This document shows positions 20,762 through 30,634 of a DNA stretch of 64,000 nt, piece by piece (the stretch's first letter is position 1; each line of letters opens with the position of its first letter). The DNA comes from Actinobacteria bacterium IMCC26103 (lineage in GTDB: Bacteria; Actinomycetota; Actinomycetes; Nanopelagicales; Nanopelagicaceae). Location of the stretch: assembly GCA_002284875.1 (NCBI GenBank), contig CP015604.1:434001-498000 (forward strand), read 5' to 3'. Under the pieces are notes generated by a model. The model saw only the letters and a program-made list of their open reading frames with translations, ran no database searches and had not been told where the DNA came from. Made by a program: the position numbers and the translations under genes.

Positions 20762-22651
20762 GTGGTTACCAATAACGGTCTGGTTTACTTAATCGCTCTT
20801 CCACTCTTTGGCGCGCTCTCACTATTACTTTTGGGTCGCCGCGCAGATAAGTGGGGCCATTTACTAGCTACCGCACTTTCTGCAAGTTCTTTTGCTGTCG
20901 GCTTGTTGCAGCTCTCGCAAATGTTGGGACGTGCAACAGAAAATCGACCAGTAACGCAGAAGTTATTTTCTTGGATTAGCGTCGGCTCTTTTAAAGTTGA
21001 TGCATCCCTGTTACTTGATCAGCTATCTATCTGCTTCGTCCTTTTGATCACAGGCGTTGGTACCTTGATCCATATTTATTCAATTTCTTATATGTCCCAC
21101 GATCACGATCGCCGTCGCTTCTTTGCCTACCTCAATCTCTTTATTGCGGCGATGTTGCTACTAGTTCTCGGTGACTCGTACCTAAATCTTTATGTTGGTT
21201 GGGAAGGCGTGGGCCTTGCTTCATACCTATTAATTGGCTTCTGGAATCAAAAGCCGGCATATGCAACAGCCTCTAAAAAAGCCTTTGTAATGAACCGTAT
21301 CGGCGATATGGGGCTCTCCTTTGCGATCATGATCGCCTTTGCTTCACTTGGAACAGTTTCATTCACGGGCGTTAAAGAACATGCCCATCACGCGTCAGAA
21401 GCAACGATGACCGCAATCGGAATTATGTTATTGGTTGCAGCAGTCGGAAAGTCTGCACAATTCCCATTGCAAGCCTGGCTCGGCGATGCGATGGCAGGTC
21501 CGACTCCGGTATCTGCACTTATCCACGCCGCAACAATGGTTACTGCAGGTGTTTATTTAATTGTACGCTCTAACTTTGTCTTTGATGCAGCACCTACCGC
21601 TCAGCTCTTGGTTGTAATAGTTGGTGCAATTACTTTGATGTTCGGAGCCCTTGTCGGTACCGCAAAAGATGATATTAAGAAAGCACTTGCTGCATCGACC
21701 ATGTCCCAGATTGGTTACATGATCTTGGGTGCGGGCCTCGGACCTGCTGGTTATGCCTTTGCCATCATGCACTTGCTTACACACGGATTCTTTAAAGCCG
21801 GCATGTTCCTCGGTGCAGGTTCTGTCATGCACGGTATGAACGATGAAGTAAATATGCGCAGATACGGAGCGCTTCGTAAATTTATGCCAATTACCTTTAT
21901 AACTTTCGGATTTGGTTATTTAGCAATTATCGGAGTTCCACCATTTGCTGGTTTCTACTCCAAAGATATGTTGATTGAAACCGCCTTTAACTCTGGTGGC
22001 ACAAAGGCAATTTTGCTTGGTTCGACTGCTTTGCTAGGTGCAGCAATAACGGCGTTCTATATGACGCGCGTAATGATTTTAACTTTCACCAGCACAAAGC
22101 GTTGGGACGATAACCAGCATCCACACGAGTCGCCGATTCTGATGTGGTTGCCAATGGCGATTCTGGCAATTGGTTCTGTAACTTCAGGCTTCTTGTTATC
22201 TCGCGGCAGCGCACTTAAGAATTGGCTAGAGCCGCTATTTGAAAGCCATGGCGAGCATGAAGAGTTGCTCTCACCAATGGTTGTTTCTAGTTTAGCGCTA
22301 TTAATGGTGGCACTTGGCGTGGCCATTGCGGTTATGAAGTATCAGCTATCTGATGTTGATGCAGTTGCTCCACAAGATGTTTCAATATTTACCCGCATCG
22401 CACGCCGCGACTTGCTGCAAGATGACATTAACGAGGCACTCTTTATGCGCCCTGGCCAAGTACTCACTGCCGCCTTGGTGAAGGTCGATGAAAGTGTTGT
22501 CGATGGCGCAGTCCGCGGTATCGGTCAGATGGCGATTAGTTCTGGTTCAACGCTGCGCAGAACGCAAACGGGATTTGTTCGCAGCTATGCGATGTTAATT
22601 CTGGTCGGTGCTGCAGTCTTGATCGCAGCAATTTGGGTGGTCACACAATGA
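20762..22651 (+). CDS. nuoL: NADH-quinone oxidoreductase subunit L
   Basis: Antiporter-like proton-pumping subunit at the end of the membrane arm, including the long lateral helix at the C-terminus. GTG start two bases after nuoK. Key stretches: the acidic [17 protein letters not shown] (about residues 145-161), [20 protein letters not shown] (about 230-249, Lys of the channel) and [16 protein letters not shown]. Length 629 is typical. Overlaps nuoM by four bases. Confidence 0.97.
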   Translation: MVTNNGLVYLIALPLFGALSLLLLGRRADKWGHLLATALSASSFAVGLLQLSQMLGRATENRPVTQKLFSWISVGSFKVDASLLLDQLSICFVLLITGVGTLIHIYSISYMSHDHDRRRFFAYLNLFIAAMLLLVLGDSYLNLYVGWEGVGLASYLLIGFWNQKPAYATASKKAFVMNRIGDMGLSFAIMIAFASLGTVSFTGVKEHAHHASEATMTAIGIMLLVAAVGKSAQFPLQAWLGDAMAGPTPVSALIHAATMVTAGVYLIVRSNFVFDAAPTAQLLVVIVGAITLMFGALVGTAKDDIKKALAASTMSQIGYMILGAGLGPAGYAFAIMHLLTHGFFKAGMFLGAGSVMHGMNDEVNMRRYGALRKFMPITFITFGFGYLAIIGVPPFAGFYSKDMLIETAFNSGGTKAILLGSTALLGAAITAFYMTRVMILTFTSTKRWDDNQHPHESPILMWLPMAILAIGSVTSGFLLSRGSALKNWLEPLFESHGEHEELLSPMVVSSLALLMVALGVAIAVMKYQLSDVDAVAPQDVSIFTRIARRDLLQDDINEALFMRPGQVLTAALVKVDESVVDGAVRGIGQMAISSGSTLRRTQTGFVRSYAMLILVGAAVLIAAIWVVTQ

Positions 22652-24180
22652 ACTTTGCAAATATGAACTTATTAACTCTTTCCATGTTGCTGCCTCTACT
22701 TGGCACTACAGCGCTGGCATTCACACCAAAAACCAATGTCTTGCTCACCAAGCAGATTGCACTTGCCACAACCATCTTAGTTGCACTTGTTGGAATTTTG
22801 ATGACCGTTAAATTCGATTTCAATAAAACTGGCTTCCAATTCGCTGAATCCCGTGAATGGATTCCAGCTTTCGGTATCAAATATGCCCTTGGCGTAGACG
22901 GAATTGCGCTGGTTCTAATTCTTATGTCGGTACTTCTAACACCAATCGTGGTTGTTGCCGGCTGGCACGAATCTGAAGGTGGACGTTGGAGCGCCAAGAC
23001 TTTCTACTCACTTCTCCTTGTTCTAGAGACAATGATGATCGGTGTCTTTGCATCGACTGATCTCTTCTTGTTCTATGTCTTCTTCGAAGCGATGCTGGTT
23101 CCGGTTTACTTCCTAATCGGTGGATTTGGAACGGGTGAGCGCGCAGCAGCCGCCGTTAAATTCTTGCTCTATAGCCTCTTCGGCGGGCTTCTGATGTTGG
23201 CTTCAATTATCGGCATCTTCGTAATGGCAACACGTTATGGAAACCGCACCTTCGACATAACAACTCTTGCCGGTCTTCACACAGTGCTTACGCCGATGAT
23301 GGAGAACGTCTTATTCCTTGGCTTCTTCATCGCTTTTGCTATTAAAGCACCGCTCTGGCCGCTACATACCTGGCTTCCGGATGCGGCAAAGTCAGCGACC
23401 CCAGGCACATCAGTGTTGTTATTAGGCGTGCTCGATAAAGTCGGAACATTTGGAATGATCCGTTACTGCTTAACGCTATTTCCAAATGCCAGCAAAACTT
23501 TTACGCCGATGATCATCACCCTTGCCGTGATATCAATTCTCTACGGTGCATTCCTGGCGATCGGTGCTAAAGATATTAAACGTCTGATCGCTTACACATC
23601 TATCTCACACTTCGGTTTCATTACTATGGGAATCTTTGCGATGACCACGCAAGGCCATTCTGGTGCGACTCTTTATATGTTTAACCACGGTTTCTCGACC
23701 GCCGCCTTGTTCTTAGTCGCCGGCTTTATGATCTCGCGCCGTAAATCTTCAACTATTGCAGATTTCGGTGGCTTGCAAAGAGTTACTCCAATCATGGCGT
23801 GGTCATTCTTTATCGCAGGCATGTCGAGCTTGGCACTTCCAGGACTTTCAAGTTTTGTTAGCGAATTCTTGGTACTGGTTGGAACATTTACTCGCTATCC
23901 CGTCGCTGCTGTAATTGCCACCTTCGGAATTGTTTTGGCAGCGTTATATATCTTGATTCCAGTACAACGCGCACTGCATGGTCCAACGACTCCAGGAAAT
24001 GAACTTTTAACTGATCTGACACTGCGCGAGAAGATTGCTATTGCCCCAGTTATTGCAGTAATCGTGGCTTTAGGTTTCTATCCTTCACCGCTTCTTAAAA
24101 TCATTAATCCAGCCGCGGCAACCGTAATCTCGCAACAAGGATTTACCGATCCTGCGCCAACCATTAGTGAGGGCAAGTAA
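22648..24180 (+). CDS. nuoM: NADH-quinone oxidoreductase subunit M
   Basis: Second antiporter-like proton-pumping subunit, 510 residues from the ATG that overlaps the nuoL stop (ATGA). Family stretches: [20 protein letters not shown] (about residues 146-165, buried Glu), [19 protein letters not shown] (about 235-253, Lys) and [13 protein letters not shown] frame starting 15 bases upstream lies in nuoL and is unlikely. Confidence 0.97.
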   Translation: MNFANMNLLTLSMLLPLLGTTALAFTPKTNVLLTKQIALATTILVALVGILMTVKFDFNKTGFQFAESREWIPAFGIKYALGVDGIALVLILMSVLLTPIVVVAGWHESEGGRWSAKTFYSLLLVLETMMIGVFASTDLFLFYVFFEAMLVPVYFLIGGFGTGERAAAAVKFLLYSLFGGLLMLASIIGIFVMATRYGNRTFDITTLAGLHTVLTPMMENVLFLGFFIAFAIKAPLWPLHTWLPDAAKSATPGTSVLLLGVLDKVGTFGMIRYCLTLFPNASKTFTPMIITLAVISILYGAFLAIGAKDIKRLIAYTSISHFGFITMGIFAMTTQGHSGATLYMFNHGFSTAALFLVAGFMISRRKSSTIADFGGLQRVTPIMAWSFFIAGMSSLALPGLSSFVSEFLVLVGTFTRYPVAAVIATFGIVLAALYILIPVQRALHGPTTPGNELLTDLTLREKIAIAPVIAVIVALGFYPSPLLKIINPAAATVISQQGFTDPAPTISEGK

Positions 24181-25700
24181 TGATTAACTTCGTAACGCCA
24201 ACTCTTGATTACGCACTTCTTGCGCCGATTCTTATCGTTTTAGCTGGTGCGCTTGTTGGCGTATTGGTAGAAGCCTTTGCGCCACGTAATTCACGTGCTG
24301 CATCTCAGCTATTTATAACTTTAGCGACCTTGGTACTTTCTCTGGCTTCACTTATTCGAGTTCGCGGAAAATCATCTACCGCAGCTGCAATGGACTCAGT
24401 TTCCTTTGATGGCGCTGGCATGTTGTTACAGGCTTCAATTCTCATAATTGCGATCATTGCAGTCTTCTTACTTGCCGACCAGGAGAACTTCACAGCACTT
24501 GCTGCAGCTCTTCCTGGCTCCGATGAAGAGCGCACATCGCTGCAACAAGATCTAAAAGTCACTGAGGTATACCCACTTACCCTTTTTGCGGTCGCCGGAA
24601 TGTTGCTCTTTCCATTAGCTACCGACTTAATCACGCTATTTGTCGCACTTGAAATGCTTTCGCTGCCTCTTTATTTACTAGCTGGGCTATCGCGCCGCCG
24701 TCGTTTGATGTCGCAAGAAGCAGCGCTTAAGTACTTCTTGCTCGGTGCATTTGCTTCAGCATTCTTCTTAATGGGAGTTGCTTATCTTTACGGATATTCG
24801 GCTTCAACTACCTTTGCCGGTATTCACGCAGCGGTAATTGGCGGCGCAGGCAACGACATTTACCTCTTGCTAGGAATCGCATTTATCTCAGTCGGTTTGC
24901 TCTTTAAAGTCGGCGCTGTTCCATTCCATGCTTGGTCACCAGATGTTTATCAAGGTGCACCAACGGCAGTGACTGCATTTATGGCAGCAGCAACCAAAGT
25001 TGCCGCCTTCGGTGCGATGTTGCGCATCTTCTACGTTTCATTCGCTGAAGCTCTCTGGCAATGGCGCCCGGCACTTATTGCAATTGCACTGGTAACGATG
25101 GTCTTTGGTTCACTTGTTGCAATTGCCCAACGCGATGTAAAGCGCATGCTCGCTTACTCATCAATTGCCCATGCGGGCTTCCTACTATCTGGAGTTATTG
25201 CGCTAAATAAATCTGGCCTTGATGCATCAATCTTCTATCTCTTCGCCTACGGTGTTGCCACAGTCGGCGCCTTCGGCGTCGTGACTTTGGTGCGTGATTC
25301 AGCCGGTGAAGTAACTGATTTAAATCGCTGGAGCGGACTTGGCAAGCGCTCTCCTTGGGTGGCAACTGCCTTTTCTGGTTTCTTACTTGCCTTCGCCGGT
25401 ATTCCACTAACTAGCGGTTTTATTGGAAAGTTCTCGATCTTCTCAGCAGCATATGAAAGCGGATCAACTGCAATCTTGATTACCGGCGTACTTTCATCTG
25501 CGATTGCCGCCTTCTTCTATATTCGTGTAATAGTTTTGATGTTCTTTAAAGACCCAGTTGAAGATGGCACCAGCGTTGTGATCCCATCTATTTACACACA
25601 GATCACAATAATCGTGTCTGCAGTTGTAACTTTCGCTCTTGGCATCTACCCAACGCCTTTGATCAACTTCATCCAGAGCACCGCCAGCTTCCTTCGCTAA
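24180..25700 (+). CDS. nuoN: NADH-quinone oxidoreductase subunit N
   Basis: Third antiporter-like subunit, closing the complex I operon. Conserved stretches: LFVALEMLSLPLYLLAGLSR (about residues 156-175), FKVGAVPFHAWSPDVYQGAP (about 241-260) and YSSIAHAGFLLSG. 506 residues. The stop codon shares one base with the ATG of the polyprenyl synthase, so quinone-tail synthesis is translationally coupled to complex I. Confidence 0.97.
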   Translation: MINFVTPTLDYALLAPILIVLAGALVGVLVEAFAPRNSRAASQLFITLATLVLSLASLIRVRGKSSTAAAMDSVSFDGAGMLLQASILIIAIIAVFLLADQENFTALAAALPGSDEERTSLQQDLKVTEVYPLTLFAVAGMLLFPLATDLITLFVALEMLSLPLYLLAGLSRRRRLMSQEAALKYFLLGAFASAFFLMGVAYLYGYSASTTFAGIHAAVIGGAGNDIYLLLGIAFISVGLLFKVGAVPFHAWSPDVYQGAPTAVTAFMAAATKVAAFGAMLRIFYVSFAEALWQWRPALIAIALVTMVFGSLVAIAQRDVKRMLAYSSIAHAGFLLSGVIALNKSGLDASIFYLFAYGVATVGAFGVVTLVRDSAGEVTDLNRWSGLGKRSPWVATAFSGFLLAFAGIPLTSGFIGKFSIFSAAYESGSTAILITGVLSSAIAAFFYIRVIVLMFFKDPVEDGTSVVIPSIYTQITIIVSAVVTFALGIYPTPLINFIQSTASFLR

Positions 25701-26689
25701 TGCCATCCTTCGGTATACCTGATCTAGATGCTTCGTTAGAGGCTGATCTAGCACTTGGCATGCAAGGCGTGGAAGAGTTATTGCGCGAGCATATAAAAGG
25801 CGATTACCCATTAGTTGAAGAGACTTCCAGACATTTAGTCGCAGCTGGTGGCAAGCGTTTGCGCCCGCTACTTACTTTAATTTCATCTCACTTTGGCGAT
25901 AGCACTCGTAAGGAAATTATTCCGGCCGCTGTTGTCTGCGAGCTAACCCATTTAGCAACGCTTTATCACGATGATGTTATGGATGAAGCGCCGTTACGTC
26001 GTGGTGTTGAAAGTGCCAATAATCGCTGGGGAAATACCATCGCAATCTTGACTGGTGATTACCTCTTCTCTAAAGCATCAGATTTATTGGCAGACCTTGG
26101 CCCAGAAGCTGTGCGTCTACAAGCACGAACATTCGAACGTTTAGTAATTGGTCAGATTATGGAGACGCAAGGTCCGCAAAATGGTGAAGATCCACTTGCC
26201 CATTACCTGCGCGTTGTGGGGGATAAGACTGGTTCTTTAATTGCAACTAGCGCACGATTTGGCGCCATGTTATCTGGTGCTTCACGAGATACCACCGAAA
26301 CCTTAACTAAATTTGGCGAACAAATCGGAATCGCTTTTCAATTAGCTGATGATGTAATAGATATTGCAAGCGAATCTAATGAATCGGGTAAGACTCCAGG
26401 AACTGATCTGCGCGAAGGCGTTCCAACACTCGTAACGCTAAATGTGATGGCATCTACAAAGTACCAGGATGCTGAATTGCAAAGATTGTTGAGCGCACCA
26501 ATTCATGATGAAGAGACCGTCGCACAAGTATTACGCGCGCTGCGCAGCCATGATGGCTTAAATCAAGCACGTGAGCAGCTAAGTCAGGTGGCTAAACAAG
26601 CAAGAACAGCCCTTGGTCCACTGCCATTGACTCCAGCAACGGCTGCACTCTTTTCGCTATGCGATGCTGTTATTGACCGTTCTGCCTGA
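25700..26689 (+). CDS. Trans-polyprenyl diphosphate synthase (menaquinone tail)
   Basis: All-trans prenyl chain-elongating enzyme. First Asp-rich motif LYHDDVMDEAPLRRG (about residues 92-106) and second QLADDVIDIASE (about 216-227) bind the Mg-diphosphates; GGKRLRPLL (about 51-59) contains the IPP site. The 329 residues fit heptaprenyl/octaprenyl-type synthases. It is co-translated with nuoN, and menA is in the window, so it probably sets menaquinone chain length; chain length itself cannot be read from the sequence. It converges with the rarD-like gene with a 33-base 3' overlap. Confidence 0.9.
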   Translation: MPSFGIPDLDASLEADLALGMQGVEELLREHIKGDYPLVEETSRHLVAAGGKRLRPLLTLISSHFGDSTRKEIIPAAVVCELTHLATLYHDDVMDEAPLRRGVESANNRWGNTIAILTGDYLFSKASDLLADLGPEAVRLQARTFERLVIGQIMETQGPQNGEDPLAHYLRVVGDKTGSLIATSARFGAMLSGASRDTTETLTKFGEQIGIAFQLADDVIDIASESNESGKTPGTDLREGVPTLVTLNVMASTKYQDAELQRLLSAPIHDEETVAQVLRALRSHDGLNQAREQLSQVAKQARTALGPLPLTPATAALFSLCDAVIDRSA

Positions 26690-27547
26690 GCGAACCAAAT
26701 CAATTGCTAACGTGGTTAGCGCCAACCAAATAAAGATAAATCCAACCCAGCGAGCTGTTGGCATTGCTTCATGGCGGATCCAAACACCAATCGAGAATTG
26801 AATTGTTGGCGTTATATATTGGAGTAAACCGATAGTTGTAAATGGCAAACGAGTAGTAGAGCCGTTAAATAAAAGAAGTGGAATAGCAGTGATTGCGCCT
26901 GCGCTAATTAATAAAGCGGTCAGGCCTGCGCCGTGACCAAATTGGCCTTCACCTTTTGCGCCGATAAAGACCAGGTATCCGCAATATGGAATAAAGGCGA
27001 TCAAAGTTTCAATCGCCAAACCTTCCAACGCACCAAGCCCTAGTTGCTTCTTCATTAAACCGTAGCTGCCCCAAGAAAGCGCTAAACCTAAGGCAACCCA
27101 TGGCAACCGCCCATAATCAATTGTTAAAACCAGGACACCGACGGTTGCAATTGAGACAGCGGTCCATTGCAATGGGCGCATACGTTCTTTAAGAAGTATT
27201 ACGCCAAAGGCGATAACGATGAGCGGATTAATGTAATAGCCGAGAGATGCTTCAACCACATGTCCGTTATTGGTTGCCCAGATGTAGACCAGCCAGTTAA
27301 TTGAAATCAAAATAGTAGTAGCAAAGAGCTTTGCAGCTACCTTTGGTCGCTTAAATGTAGCTAAGGTCGACTTAAGAGCTTTGGTTGCATAAAGAACTAT
27401 TAGGCAGAAGACCATCGTCCAAACTGCGCGATGCGAAACAATCTCAAGTGAGTTTGCCGGCTCTAGCAGCGGCCAGTAAAGCGGAAATAGCCCCCAAAGC
27501 AGGTAGGCGCTAACGCCATAGATAAGGCCGAGTTTTTGTTTATTCAA
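26657..27547 (-). CDS. rarD: RarD-type EamA/DMT permease
   Basis: Membrane protein of the drug/metabolite transporter superfamily, RarD branch: ten hydrophobic segments in 296 residues, with an N-terminal GVSAYLLWGLFPLYWPLLEP (about residues 10-29) and EMVSHR-like EIVSHRAVWTM (about 35-45) typical of RarD. The substrate is not known. It starts with TTG directly after the TAA of yajQ, so translation probably depends on coupling to yajQ. Its 3' end runs 33 bases into the end of the convergent polyprenyl synthase gene. Confidence 0.85.
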   Translation of the reverse strand: MNKQKLGLIYGVSAYLLWGLFPLYWPLLEPANSLEIVSHRAVWTMVFCLIVLYATKALKSTLATFKRPKVAAKLFATTILISINWLVYIWATNNGHVVEASLGYYINPLIVIAFGVILLKERMRPLQWTAVSIATVGVLVLTIDYGRLPWVALGLALSWGSYGLMKKQLGLGALEGLAIETLIAFIPYCGYLVFIGAKGEGQFGHGAGLTALLISAGAITAIPLLLFNGSTTRLPFTTIGLLQYITPTIQFSIGVWIRHEAMPTARWVGFIFIWLALTTLAIDLVRSGRTVNNSIA

Positions 27548-28036
27548 TTAACGGAAATTCACGAATTGAACTGCGAAATCCCACTTGCCTTCTTTTATCA
27601 TGGCCATTGTCGCTTGCAAATCATCGCGGCTCTTACTTGTCACACGCAGTTCGTCACCTTGGATCTGGGACTTAACTGACTTTGGACCTTCATCACGCAA
27701 GAATTTAGCAATCTTCTTGGCATTCTCAGTGGAGATTCCTTCTTTAAGTGGGCAAGAAATCTTGTAGATCTTTCCGGAAAGTTGTGGCTCAGCTGGATCA
27801 ATATGCTTAAGCGAGACTCCGCGTTTAATCATCTTATCTTTTACAACTTCCAGAGTTGCCTTGGCGCGTTCTTCAGTATCAGCCTCGATATTGATTTTCT
27901 CTCCAGCCATTTCGATCTTTGCGCCAGTGTTCTTGAAATCAAAGCGAGTATCAATCTCACGGATCGCTTGGTTGATCGCGTTATCAAGTTCCATGCGATC
28001 GATCTTGGATACAACGTCGAAACTGCTATCAGCCAT
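27548..28036 (-). CDS. yajQ: YajQ family nucleotide-binding protein
   Basis: Two-domain protein of 162 residues that binds nucleotides; c-di-GMP effector roles are known for some members. [20 protein letters not shown] is the standard N-terminus, and GGAGGG lies five bases before this ATG, so the longer frame (to 28099) is rejected. Other marks: [16 protein letters not shown]-like block (about 24-40) and KGVSLKH-like [10 protein letters not shown]. First gene of a yajQ-rarD pair. Confidence 0.93.
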   Translation of the reverse strand: MADSSFDVVSKIDRMELDNAINQAIREIDTRFDFKNTGAKIEMAGEKINIEADTEERAKATLEVVKDKMIKRGVSLKHIDPAEPQLSGKIYKISCPLKEGISTENAKKIAKFLRDEGPKSVKSQIQGDELRVTSKSRDDLQATMAMIKEGKWDFAVQFVNFR

Positions 28037-28124
28037 GGTGGCCCTCCTTAAACGAACGAGTTTTATCAACCCGGTATTAGGCAAGGTTATCGCGCCCAAG
28101 GTAAATAAAGAAGTTCACCGCGGA

Positions 28125-28130
28125 TAGACT
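28125..28130 (+). promoter_or_regulatory. Leaderless -10 box (TAGACT) of the CopC-like gene
   Basis: TAGACT ends six bases before the ATG; no Shine-Dalgarno is present. Sequence and spacing match the box before the PLDc_N gene exactly. Confidence 0.55.
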
Positions 28131-28136
28131 GCAAGC

Positions 28137-28658
28137 ATGAAGATATCTAAGTTTCCATTCGCTGCAGGGATTTTAGCTATATCTTTAATCGCACTACCCG
28201 CCTCTGCTCACACTGTATTGATCACAGCAAATCCAGTGGCGGATTCAAGCGTAGATGTATTGCCTGTGACTATCTCTCTTACATTCGCAGAAGAATTGGT
28301 CGGTATCGTAAATTCAAACTCAATATCTGTCATCGATGAGTCTGGTACAGAATTATCGACTGGAAAGCCTGAAGTTAACGGTGCGGTGTTATCTATAAAC
28401 CTTGCCCCAACTGAAGTAAACGGTTTGATAAAAGTAAGTTATCGCGCGGTTGCAGCAGATGGCCATGTCATTACCGGTGAATATCAATTTACCGTTTCAC
28501 CAAAAGCTATTGCAGCTATAGATGAGAACGCGCCAACACTCTTTGCGCAAGATGATGAATTTGAGAATAAAATTTCAATCTATTTAATAATTAGTTCAAC
28601 CTTGGTTGTCGGAGGAGCCTTATTGCTCTTCTTTATCTGGAAAAGGCAGTCAAAATAG
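28137..28658 (+). CDS. CopC-domain secreted/membrane-anchored protein
   Basis: 173 residues: signal peptide (about 1-24, ending PASA|HTVLITANP), a CopC-type beta domain (about 25-125) and a C-terminal helix (about 147-166) with a positive tail that anchors it in the membrane. The mature N-terminus begins with His, the copper-brace residue of CopC proteins, and a second His lies in YRAVAADGHVITGEYQFTV (about residue 111). It may bind copper outside the cell, for delivery or tolerance. The usual fused or adjacent CopD/YcnJ gene is missing here. Confidence 0.82.
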   Translation: MKISKFPFAAGILAISLIALPASAHTVLITANPVADSSVDVLPVTISLTFAEELVGIVNSNSISVIDESGTELSTGKPEVNGAVLSINLAPTEVNGLIKVSYRAVAADGHVITGEYQFTVSPKAIAAIDENAPTLFAQDDEFENKISIYLIISSTLVVGGALLLFFIWKRQSK

Positions 28659-28718
28659 CCGATTACCAATGCTAAATAAATTGAGGTAACCTAGCGCCCG
28701 CCGTAAAAGAATGACCCT

Positions 28719-28800
28719 GGCGGGTTGCCCGAGCGGCCAATGGGAGGGGACTGTAAATCCCCCGGCTCTGCCTTCGAAGGTTCAAATCCTTCACCCGCCA
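28719..28800 (+). tRNA. tRNA-Tyr (GTA)
   Basis: Class II tRNA of 82 bases with a long variable arm. Acceptor GGCGGGT pairs with ACCCGCC, anticodon loop CTGTAAA gives GTA, and the T arm is AGGTTCAAATCCT. The CCA end is not encoded. Confidence 0.95.
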
Positions 28801-28810
28801 CAAGAAAGTA

Positions 28811-29293
28811 TTACTTGTTGTTATTTTTACGCGCTGCACGAGATAGAAATAGCGCAAAGACAAGTGCGAGAACGATTCCAGTATTGACGCCCATTTCAGT
28901 TAGCGCACGATTGAAGTACTCAGTTGTTTCTTCTTTTTCCATGGTAAGAGATGCACCAACGGTAAGTATGTGACGAACAGCTGCAATAACCCCAATAATC
29001 AAGAAGTTGTCTAACTGGAAAATACCGTCAGTAAAGCGCACGATGACGGTTCGCATAATCTCTAGAATGATGATTACAAAGAGAATGTCATTTATTCCTT
29101 GAATCATTCCCAGAGGGAAAAATGGCCGAGTTTCAACTAGACGCACCAAGGTGTAACCAGCAGCTAGGACAGAAATTACAAATAAAATAATTCCCAAAAA
29201 GCCATGCAAGATATCCTCGAGCTTATCGATAAAAGTCGTTGGGATTAGCGACTCATCACTTGTTAGCAAACCTTTAACTGACTTGTATCTCAT
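28811..29293 (-). CDS. PsiE-like membrane protein
   Basis: 160 residues with four hydrophobic segments (about 30-55, 68-85, 96-118, 133-153), resembling the phosphate-starvation-inducible PsiE family: VRFTDGIFQLDNFLIIGVIA and LEIMRTVIVRF are in the right places. The role of this family is unknown. Start: an ATG at 29293 has AAGGGTGG seven bases upstream, better than the first open codon at 29314. It faces tRNA-Tyr tail to tail. Confidence 0.72.
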   Translation of the reverse strand: MRYKSVKGLLTSDESLIPTTFIDKLEDILHGFLGIILFVISVLAAGYTLVRLVETRPFFPLGMIQGINDILFVIIILEIMRTVIVRFTDGIFQLDNFLIIGVIAAVRHILTVGASLTMEKEETTEYFNRALTEMGVNTGIVLALVFALFLSRAARKNNNK

Positions 29294-29412
29294 ATCGACC
29301 ACCCTTGTTAGCAATTCCTAATGGTAAATGGGGGTATTAACTCTCGCAAGATTTAGGAGCTCAGTAGCTGCAACTACGCGCGCCAAGATAGCCAGCGAGC
29401 GGTTTTACCCCA

Positions 29413-29440
29413 TTGACTCGTTTTTTCTCCTTACTAAGTT
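29413..29440 (+). promoter_or_regulatory. Promoter TTGACT-16-TAAGTT before the M24-like gene
   Basis: TTGACT (29413-29418) and TAAGTT (29435-29440) are 16 bases apart and would give a short leader of about 8 bases. A second box, TAGCAT (29442-29447), ends seven bases before the ATG and would give a leaderless message. CATTGACTC also occurs before the isomerase gene (30573) and before the M23-like gene (62340). Confidence 0.45.
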
Positions 29441-29454
29441 GTAGCATCCTGACC

Positions 29455-30519
29455 ATGAGCGCTTTTAATACCCGTATTCAACCCATCCGAGATTTGATGA
29501 AAGATAAAGGGTTAGAAGCACTAGTGCTCCGTCGCAACCCTAATTTGGCTTGGGCAATTGCTGGAAGGGCTCACGTGCCAACCACAATAGATGCAGCTTG
29601 TTTTGATTTAGTTATCACACAAGATTCTGCGGCAGCAATTACAAATGTTGTAGAAGCGCCACGATTAATTGCAGAAGAATTCCCATCTGAAATATCGGTT
29701 AAGACAATTCCATGGTCACAAGGCCGTGATCCACTTCTGCCTACTGGGGCCAAGGTCGGTTCCGATCAACCTGGTGGTGAAAGAGTTGATTTAGGTATTG
29801 AGATTGAAATAATTCGCAGCTCATTAATTGCCGAGGATGTGGCTCGCTTTAAAGAGATTTGTACGGATGCAGCAATTGCCCTTGGTGGCGCAATGAAAGA
29901 GGTAAGCCGGACCGATCGTGAAATTGATGTCGCCGGCCTAATAACGAGAGCCTTGTGGCGCGCAAATTTAGAGATTGCTTTTCTAGGGGTTGCTGGCCAA
30001 GATCGTGTTGATAAATTTCGACACCCGCTTCCAACAACTTCTTTGGTGGGCAATCGAGTATCTGCTTCTATCTGCGCAAGGCGGAAAGGTTTAATCGCAT
30101 CTGTAACCCGAATTGTGACCTTTGGTCCGATGGCGCAGGAATCTCTCGCAAAGTATGAAGGTATTTATAAGGTTGAAGGCGCGATGTTCGATGCCACCGT
30201 TGTTGGCAAGGCTTTCTCTGATCCAATTAGCGCAGCCATCGCGGCCTATCCACAAAACGGTTTTGAAAAGGATGAATGGCAGATGCATCATCAAGGCGGT
30301 CCAACTGGCTTTTTGCCGCGCGATTGGCCGGCCAACCTGGGAACAACACGTACGATTGCAGATAATCAACCGATCGCTTGGAACCCAACGGGTGCAGGTT
30401 GGAAGGCTGAAGATACGATCTTGGCCACAAAATCAGAGGTAAAAATCCTCACAAATGACCCAGAATGGCCGACTTTTGTCGTCAATGGTCGGACCAGACC
30501 TTTCTTGCTTCAAAGATAA
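29455..30519 (+). CDS. M24/creatinase-like protein without metal ligands
   Basis: 354 residues with the pita-bread fold pattern: an N-terminal creatinase-type domain (about 1-120, RIQPIRDLMKDKGLEALVL) and a C-terminal catalytic-like domain. The central His is kept in HHQGGPTGFLP (about 281), but the aligned metal sites of M24 peptidases are replaced: ICARRKG where DxG is expected, ASVTR where SDxTR is expected, and WNP where xEP is expected. So it is not a normal metallopeptidase; creatinase-like C-N hydrolase or a binding role is possible. It precedes the sulfosugar genes on the same strand and its last codons contain a FadR-like palindrome, so it may belong to that system. Function unknown. 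Confidence 0.65.
   Translation: MSAFNTRIQPIRDLMKDKGLEALVLRRNPNLAWAIAGRAHVPTTIDAACFDLVITQDSAAAITNVVEAPRLIAEEFPSEISVKTIPWSQGRDPLLPTGAKVGSDQPGGERVDLGIEIEIIRSSLIAEDVARFKEICTDAAIALGGAMKEVSRTDREIDVAGLITRALWRANLEIAFLGVAGQDRVDKFRHPLPTTSLVGNRVSASICARRKGLIASVTRIVTFGPMAQESLAKYEGIYKVEGAMFDATVVGKAFSDPISAAIAAYPQNGFEKDEWQMHHQGGPTGFLPRDWPANLGTTRTIADNQPIAWNPTGAGWKAEDTILATKSEVKILTNDPEWPTFVVNGRTRPFLLQR
30486..30496. promoter_or_regulatory. FadR-like palindrome TGGTCGGACCA (candidate operator)
   Basis: Perfect 11-base palindrome inside the last codons of the M24-like gene, about 140 bases before the isomerase start. It matches the FadR-subfamily pattern TGGTnnnACCA and resembles the three operator-like sites of the island. 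As it lies in coding sequence, chance is a real alternative. Confidence 0.35.
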
Positions 30520-30612
30520 CCCCAGTACCAACTCATAACGCTCTCATAACAACGCATAAAACGCCCTTTTATCATTGACTCTAGGGTGTGCCCAGTGGCA
30601 CGCTCTGCCAAG

Positions 30613-30625
30613 AGGTCTTACCACT
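30613..30625 (+). promoter_or_regulatory. Candidate GntR operator before the isomerase operon
   Basis: AGGTCTTACCACT, 9 bases before the ATG. The block CAAGAGGTCxxACCACT is shared with the site before suyA, and the core with the site before the Gfo/Idh gene. It overlaps an inverted repeat CCAGTGG (30592-30598) / CCACTGG (30621-30627). TTGACT at 30575-30580 could be a -35, but I see no good -10. Direct repeats CTCATAAC lie at 30532 and 30543. Confidence 0.6.
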
Positions 30626-30634
30626 GGAGGCATT

